Part shown: in pieces, positions 58,157 through 64,000 of the stretch
How the letters are laid out: the number at the start of each line of letters is the position of its first letter
How positions within the stretch are numbered: position 1 is the first letter of the stretch
Assembly: GCA_023653785.1 (NCBI GenBank)
Contig: JAMKCH010071941.1
Location: 62,001 to 126,000 of the forward strand
Direction of reading: 5' to 3'
Source of the DNA: Ophioderma brevispina
Taxonomy: Eukaryota; Echinodermata; Ophiuroidea; Amphilepidida; Ophiodermatidae
Length of the DNA: 64,000 bases
Program-made: the position numbers and the translations under genes
Notes under the pieces: generated by a model
The model's input: the letters and a program-made list of their open reading frames with translations, nothing else
What the model was told of the DNA's origin: nothing
Databases searched by the model: none

Positions 58157-60364
58157 TGTTAGTAATAATAATAATATTTATTTGAATTACTTGCAAAATA
58201 CATAAACAGAAAATAAATATAGTACATTCAAAAATTGACAATGCAAAAGCAAGTAATTCTGGATAAGAGAATGGGTTGCAAAAACCCGATCACAAAAGTG
58301 CTCTCATATCCAAAGAGAAAAACAAAACAAATGTACATGCACAGAGAACAAGATCAAAATTGTTTTAGGAAACCAAAAGAATAGGCAAGGCAAATGTATG
58401 TACAGTGAAAAAGTTAATCATGATAAACTGAGAAACAACAATTACCCTGTCTATATCAAAATGGTTTCCAAAATGAACAATGTTACAAAAAAACACCCAT
58501 TATTACAATCAACATTCATTTATCAAACTTAAAAAGTGTGATTTACAGCCTGCTTTAAAATTATAAAGATTATTGACAACACGCAAATCAGATGGGATTT
58601 CATTCCAGAGACGTGGAAGTGAAATAAACATAGAATTGAAGAAAGAAGAAGTCCTTGCAGATTGGTGCAAAAGCCTAGTATTCTGCAATTTGCTATGTTG
58701 AATCAAAGAATCAAAAGAAGCAGGGGTCAAATCATGTAAAATCTTAAAACCCAGAACAAGCCTTTGAATTTTGAAAGCATCTTCAAGCCTGACTAGATTC
58801 AAATCAAGAGGTCTGCTCAAGTAAGGTGGGCGAGCGTCCGCCTTTGGTGATTGCTTAAAAAATAAAGTATGTGTGATTTTCCGTTGCGCTTCTCTAATCT
58901 ATCCAAATGATACCTTTGATGAGGTGCCCCAACACATGCACAGTAAATAATTGTGCAAGATGAGAGCTTTGCAGAGGTTAATCAATGCATTAGAAGACAT
59001 ATTTCTTGTGCATACTGATGATAGCCAACACGCGTTTTGAAACCTATACTTGAAATTCTAGCAATATGAGAGTCAAAGGAAAGATCCCTACTGAAAGTGG
59101 ACACCAGTAATTTGAAATTGTTAACTCCAGTAAGTCACTCTCGCCCATTGTGTATTTTTCACAATAATCTGGAGACTTAGATCTAGTCATATGCATAACA
59201 GCATTTAGAAAGATTGAGAGGCACTTATTAAGAATAGTCCAATTAAATATGTTGTAATATCATTCTGAGAAACATCATTCTCACTTTCAGCGCCTAAAAA
59301 TAGGACGAAGTATCGTGTGATCATCTGCCAACTGAAAGAGAGGAGAAAAACAACATCATTTAAATCATTGACAAACAAGTAGAAAGAAAATAGGACAGAA
59401 ACAGAGCCCTGGGGAACACCTGAAGGTTTCCAGACACACTGTGAAACTGCAACCCTTGAACACAAACCCTCTGCTTTCGGCGAAGAGAAAGTTTTGGAAT
59501 CCACTGAAAAAAAACCTCGGATACCCAATGACTGGAGTTTTGATAAGTAAATGTTGGTGGTCTACTTTAACAAAATGCAGAGCTGAAATCCAAGAAAATA
59601 CCATCTACACGATTACATTTACGATCATCAGTGATTTGCTAATGAGATGAAACGAGTTTAACCACATTTGCTCGCAAATTTTCCCCACTACGTAAAACCA
59701 TACTGGTTATGATGAAATATGAGTTTATCCACATAATTCATAATACGAACAGAATTAACTTTCTCCATTACCTTGCACAAAATTCTAGTCAGTGAACAGG
59801 ACGGTAACTACCTCATCATCCTCGGCTTATCACCACCTTTATAAACAGAACAAACATAGCTTTCTTTCCAAGCCTTTGGAACTTCACCTTTTCTTAATAA
59901 TGAATAAACAAATCACACAATACAGGAGGCCAGCTTATCATTACAACATGATTTCATTCAAGAAAATTGGTAAGATTTTCATCATGTCCATGAGATTTAG
60001 AAGCACAAGATTTGTCAAGTTTCTAAAACTTCATCAACTGTAAAAAGGTTAAAGTAACTTAAAATCCAGAGGAGGTCACCATGGAGTAGCTGCTGTGTCA
60101 AGTAAGAGGTTAAGATCAAGAGGATGTACATACTCATCCATTTACTAACTTGAAAAATGTTTGTTAAACGCAGCAGCAATGTCAGCAAGATTACTAAGAA
60201 CTGTGTCATTAATGGTAAACGAAGTGTTATCAGAGCATTTCCTTTTAGATGTGACATAAGACCAAAACTTCTTAGGATTACACTTGGCATTTGCAGAAAT
60301 ATCATGAGTATAGTCCCTGTGACTCTTCCTAATTAAAGCCTTAACCTTATTACTACAGTCTTTA
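58157..60364 (-). pseudogene. CR1-like LINE, ORF2 reverse transcriptase and 3' end
   Basis: On the minus strand, from 60364 down: CSNKVKALIRKSHRDYTHDI and NPKKFWSYVTSKRK, then broken frames with motif A GIFLDFSSAFCKVDHQHLL (59590), motif B PSGVPQGSVSVLFSFYLF (59400), motif C FQLADDHTIL (59320), and the C-terminal DAFKIQRLVLGFKILHDLTP and SLPRLWNEIPSDLRVVNN (58800-58520). The 3' end is an ATTATTATT microsatellite near 58157-58175, as in CR1-type elements. The catalytic aspartates are recognisable, but frameshifts and stops make it dead. Confidence 0.85.
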
Positions 60365-60671
60365 GAAGCGGCTAGGGGCCGACCAGGTAACCTCGTCACT
60401 CAAGAAGATTATGGTATGTGTGCGCTTTATTCCGTTAATGTATTTATTTAAGTATTACAAAAACCGATCATCTGCCAGCTCGAGTTTCGTGGCGTGCATC
60501 TATATGCGCTCGTATTGTAATCAAGAGGTCCTGGGTTCGATTCCTACTTCTGATGCAAAATTTTCATCTATTATTTTGGGACTTAGAGATTGCAATGAAA
60601 ACTTCAAAGTTGGCTGAACTGCGATTTACACGGTAAGTATAGGGTTACCTGGTCGGCCCCTAGCCGCTTGT
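60365..60671. mobile_element. 307-base TIR insertion in the LINE, with tRNA-like core
   Basis: GCGGCTAGGGGCCGACCAGG (continuing TAACC) at the left is perfectly inverted at the right (GGTTACCTGGTCGGCCCCTAGCCGC). CAGTCTTTA flanks both sides (60356-60364 and 60672-60680), an approximately 9-base target duplication. With the element removed, the LINE reads HFKDCSNKVK without a break. The inside carries GAGGTCCTGGGTTCGATTCC, a tRNA B-box-like region. An 8-10-base duplication with TIRs suggests the hAT or Mutator-like groups. Confidence 0.9.
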
Positions 60672-61263
60672 CAGTCTTTAAAATGTCGCCATGCAACATC
60701 AGAATTACTTTTCTTAGCTCTCTTATAAAGTAACTTCTTTTTAGTACACAGTTTTCTGATATCCTTATTTATCCATGGCAAGGACTTGAACTTGGAAACA
60801 TTTTTCCTAGGTACAGAGTGATCAATACTGTCCTTAATAACATGCTTAACATTATCCCAAACAGAATCAACATCATTATCAAAACATAGCTGCCCAAAAC
60901 CATTCACAAGAGATTGCTTCATTTTATCAAAATCTGCCCTATTCAGACAGTACACAGACTTAGTGATGGGCTTACACTTAATATGACTTGTATTCAAAAG
61001 GAGTGAAACAGCTGAATGATCACAACCATGCAGATTATAAGTTGAATTACAAGAAGTGACAAAAGAAGGATCAGAAACAAATACCAAATCAAGGAAGTGG
61101 TCAATACCATAAGTAGGCTCTTTTAAAACCTGAGTGAAGCCATTTGAATACATGGTATCCAGAAGAACCTTTGGAAGAGCACCTTTTGTTACTTGCATCT
61201 CACTAACCCAATCAATGTGGATGTTAAAATCACCAACAAGTGAACAAAGATTATAAGATTTAT
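60672..61263 (-). pseudogene. CR1-like LINE, ORF2 endonuclease C-terminal part
   Basis: A long intact frame (61321-60671, its first codons lying in the neighbouring MITE) reads KSYNLCSLVGDFNIHIDW, YGIDHFLDLVFVSDPSFV and YNLHGCDHSAVSLLLNT. These are the GDFN, D-L-V-F and S-D-H-like (here CDHSAV) boxes of an APE endonuclease. It continues with SKFKSLPWINKDIRKLCTKK and KKSNSDVAWRHFKD, the usual linker to the reverse transcriptase. It joins the fragment at 60364 across the 307-base insertion. Confidence 0.9.
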
Positions 61264-62016
61264 TATAGTCTGATTTTTTATTCCTGTCAGTAGACGCATA
61301 TTGTCGATGGTACGAATTCATCTGGAGGGGGATGTGTTGAGATGAAAAACTAAAAAGCCGTATTAAAAGCTGAAATGCTCAACTTTGTTCACCAGAATAA
61401 AATGCTTGAACCATGGCTTCAACTCATTTTACATGAACTTTGTTGTATCGAATATGTTAAAGCTTCATAAAAGATTCAATTGAATAGATTGTCGTAAAGT
61501 CTGAGAAAAGCTATATCGATTCCTTTTTTTAGTCAATCAAAGAGGGGATAAAGTGTCATGAACACCGAGGCTGGGTGAAGAGGAGGATTAGGCCACGTAA
61601 ATATTGTAGTTTGTTATGAGTGACCAAAACTCTCAAGTACCTAATGATTGGACCAAATAATTATTTCTGAAACAAGACGAATAAATGTAACTATCAGATT
61701 TTCTAATATTCCTTAATGACGTAAAAGAACTTAGGTGAGTAATATGTACTTATTCGTATAATTTTCTTATGTTGAATTCTTCAGGGTTTGTTCAAGTCTG
61801 GTGTTTGGAATTTATTCAATGCCGTTGCCTTGTAATATTTTCTTCGTGAGAAAAGGGACTTTTTTTTAATTATAGCCTTATATCTGATCCGGTATCGTGA
61901 CATCGAATTTCTATTGTATTGATTGGGCAAAGCATACAACCTCTCAGAACGAATGGAATCATCGACACGCCCCAAAAACTTTTAATGAACTGACAGGAAT
62001 AAAAAATCATACTATA
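61264..62016. mobile_element. non-autonomous TIR element, copy 2, inside the LINE
   Basis: Same TIRs and internal blocks as 4652-5374. It lies exactly between two parts of the LINE endonuclease (GNLSKIQASI on one side, NKSYNLCSLVGDFN on the other), so it moved after the LINE. The junction fits a short TA-containing duplication. Confidence 0.9.
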
Positions 62017-62480
62017 GATGCTTGTATTTTGCTAAGATTTCCATCCAAAATATCCAAACTGTTTTTGTTCTGCGAAGGTGGCCTATAATAAATTCCAAAC
62101 AAGCATTTACCCCGAGTTGTATTAAACTCAGCCCATACAATTTCAAGATCGTTAGATAAAAACTCAGACCGCAAAACAGGATTAAGATTACACTAATACC
62201 CAAGCACCCCACCACTGTGTAATTTCCTATCATTGCGTAAACACTGGTAGTCCATGGCAAAACTCACCAGCATTTGAAAAGAATCATCAAGCCAAGATTC
62301 AGTTATGGCAATAAATATCTGGATTTTCTAATACTCCAACACCTATTTTTAATGCTAACGAGAATTGAAGTATAAAAAAGACACAGGTTTACCATTGCCA
62401 TAATTGGTGTCTTTGGCTTGAGTATCACAAGAAAAATAGATTCAGTCCTATTGCATGAGATATCCCTAGAGTCATAGACA
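62017..62480 (-). pseudogene. CR1-like LINE, ORF2 endonuclease N-terminal part
   Basis: Minus-strand text in two or three frames: FLYFNSR, IQIFIAITESWLDDSF (the ET-W-L-like box), MDYQCLRNDRKLHSGGVLGY, then SNDLEIVWAEFNTRGKCLFG and IYYRPPSQNKNSLDILDGN. This is the N-terminal half of an APE-type endonuclease. It continues across the 753-base insertion into the next fragment. Confidence 0.82.
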
Positions 62481-63022
62481 CATGATAAAATATCACCATG
62501 GACCATCCTGCCATTAAGACTGGAAAACTGAATTCTTGGAAGAAAGATTATGATTATGAGCATCATACATACTCAGTACAATGGTAACCATTAAACTTAT
62601 AATCAATAAAACTAGTCAGCAAATGGCACATCCTGGAAACATAATTTAAAGAAGCTAAATTACAACCACAAATATTGTGGAATATTCAAACACATCACAT
62701 GAAATCCAGAGAACAGTTATTGCAAGAAATAGAAGACGGTGATTTATCTTCCTTTTACAAACACGCATTACTACAATTTATACTAACCAGAACATTTTGT
62801 AATATTATTTACAGAACTATTTTTAATATGCCCCTGTTTGTGCGCTCGGGTGCGCTGACTAGCCGTGCCTGTCCTCTTCCACTGCGTGCGCTGCCTTCCC
62901 TGCCTGGTCAGCAGCCTCCCTGGTCAGGGCTGTTCAAGTGCCAGTTAACGTTAACCGCTGTCCGGTGCGGATTTCCAGGAAAAATCCACAGATCACAGAA
63001 GGAGCATAAAATACAACTGGAG
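62481..63022. other. spacer between LINE ORF1 and ORF2 remnants, possibly with another insertion
   Basis: No clear coding text. A GC-rich block at 62830-62960 (with GCCTCCCTGGTCAGGG) differs in composition from the surroundings. Confidence 0.35.
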
Positions 63023-63300
63023 TCAATAGTGAAGAGCTGTGCAAATCACATAAAATGTGCACGTTCTTTGGTGCCCATGAGTTTTGTGCGAATCTAATAG
63101 GCAAACCAAGGCAGGGGAGTTGGTCCTTGATGCTTTTGAGATGTGCGTAGGAGTTGAATGTGTGTTCCTTCCTGCGCCTGCGAAACAGGCTGGATGAAGC
63201 ATCGCGTAAAAGTTTTGGAAATTACTGGCCAAAACGCTCATTCCACGTGAATTAGGGTGAAGTCCATCTCTGTGAAAAGCAATGGATATTTGTCATTATC
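63023..63300 (-). pseudogene. CR1-like LINE ORF1 remnant, esterase-type domain
   Basis: On the minus strand, FHRDGLHPNSRGMSVLASNF (63285-63225) is the D-x-x-H block of an SGNH/GDSL-type esterase domain, which CR1-like LINEs carry in ORF1. It continues as QNFYAMLHPACFAGAGRN to the end of the frame at 63023. The upstream minus-strand text (63300-63700) is too decayed for the expected GDS box to be seen. Its position, about 0.6 kb upstream of ORF2 and in the same orientation, supports one element. Confidence 0.55.
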
Positions 63301-64000
63301 AACTGTAGCCCAGTGTGTTGCGTGAAACACATATCTGCATTTTACAGTGTCGCTGTGACAAGCTTGTCAGAAAGATGGGGGCTTGTCGTATCTTTCTGTT
63401 AGGAAGATATCGCTCGGCTACCTGACCTGAATTTGGGATGCGTGTGATTTGATGGTACTCTCCAATTCATTAATTCCACTTTAAGATTTTTGTCTAATGG
63501 ATTGCAATAGGTAGAAATATTGTAACCACAAGTGAATTATCATAGAGTTTTGCCTGATGCACAATATCAGTAGAACTAACAATATCGCAATCAAACCTCC
63601 TAAATTTTCCTACCACTCACAGCTTTGTTTGTAACAGTCGCTTTTCTCGAAAACGAGAACCATCAATCGCTGGCGATAGAATCGCAAACTAACCACATTT
63701 GGCGAAGTAGAATTGCGAATTAACATTCTTTGGGGGTCCCACAGGCTTAGCCCACTGAGAGCAGTTGTAACTGGAGAGACTAGTCGGCTCAGTCCTCAGT
63801 GGCAGAGAACCGATTTGAAACTGGGATTCTATATGATTGAGTTGACCTGGCAGAGGTAGTACATTGATAATCTTCACATAGCTTTTGGAGTGGTATGACT
63901 GTACTTGCATGAGATTGGGTGAAGATGTATATTTTGCAGACATTGGACTGGCCTCAACTTCATCAATGAAGGGTTGCAATAATCAGAGCAGCATAGGAGC
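63301..64000. other. probable decayed LINE 5' region
   Basis: Minus-strand open text (63979-63689) has no recognisable motif. By position it could be the N-terminal part of LINE ORF1 or unrelated sequence. Confidence 0.3.

Noticed and set aside
63689..63979. 96-codon minus frame as the start of LINE ORF1
   Set aside because: Position fits, but no PHD, coiled-coil or GDS motif could be seen, so no coding call was made.

Overview
The window looks like one stretch of an AT-rich invertebrate genome, most likely a marine deuterostome of hemichordate or echinoderm type. The evidence is long introns with GT/AG exons encoding Ig, SEA and EGF modules, a tRNA-derived SINE ending in a GCGCTATATAAA-type 3' end, CR1-like, L1/Tx1-like and other non-LTR retrotransposon relics, Tc1-type remnants, many TIR or fold-back elements, and many long G or C runs. 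The species assignment is an inference. Nothing looks prokaryotic: there are no operons, rRNAs or CRISPR arrays.

Layout. (1) 1-25.7 kb, plus strand: exons of a multi-Ig cell-surface or secreted protein. Ig half-exons lie at 71-263, 2582-2733 and 6819-7014. Decayed Ig exons lie at about 10261-10615, 11700-11871, 13250-13500 and 13725-14065. Whole-domain Ig exons lie at 14634-14955, 15963-16286 and 17025-17344. They are followed by a linker exon (18488-18559), a SEA domain split over 18895-19022 and 21531-21753, and an EGF half-exon (24553-24628) with a dead duplicate (25562-25640). Splice phases agree across nearly all the intact junctions from 15963 onward, which supports a single gene model. 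However, two consecutive Ig exons carry frameshifts and several others are decayed, so the locus is a pseudogene, a partly dead exon array, or a region with sequence errors. (2) 28.5-33.7 kb: an L1/Tx1-like LINE relic on the plus strand, interrupted by about 1.75 kb of foreign sequence. (3) 33.7-58 kb: no convincing host gene apart from one possible exon near 33.75 kb. This part is mostly repeats: a TTACGGA-rich TIR element (35.5-36.2 kb), a 4.1-kb TA-flanked TIR element containing a second 3.2-kb TIR element (36.5-40.6 kb), two copies of a roughly 0.95-kb near-palindrome (44.2-45.5 and 51.7-52.7 kb), a reverse transcriptase relic with a YRDD box (48.4-49.6 kb), a TGACCT-rich repeat field (53.5-55.0 kb), a Tc1-like transposase fragment (56.9-57.3 kb) and a GGGCCCATG-rich array (57.3-57.9 kb). 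(4) 58.2-63.3 kb, minus strand: a nearly complete CR1-like LINE relic with an esterase-type ORF1 remnant and an endonuclease plus reverse transcriptase ORF2. It is broken by two clean nested insertions.

The only plausible host function is adhesion or recognition by the Ig-SEA-EGF protein. The most unusual signals are repeat-host interactions: a minisatellite made from the end of an Ig exon including its splice donor, duplication of an EGF exon together with a hairpin element, and a hierarchy of nested, nearly palindromic elements. I did not find a clear new biochemical system. All gene and repeat calls come from reading the sequence; no database search was possible.
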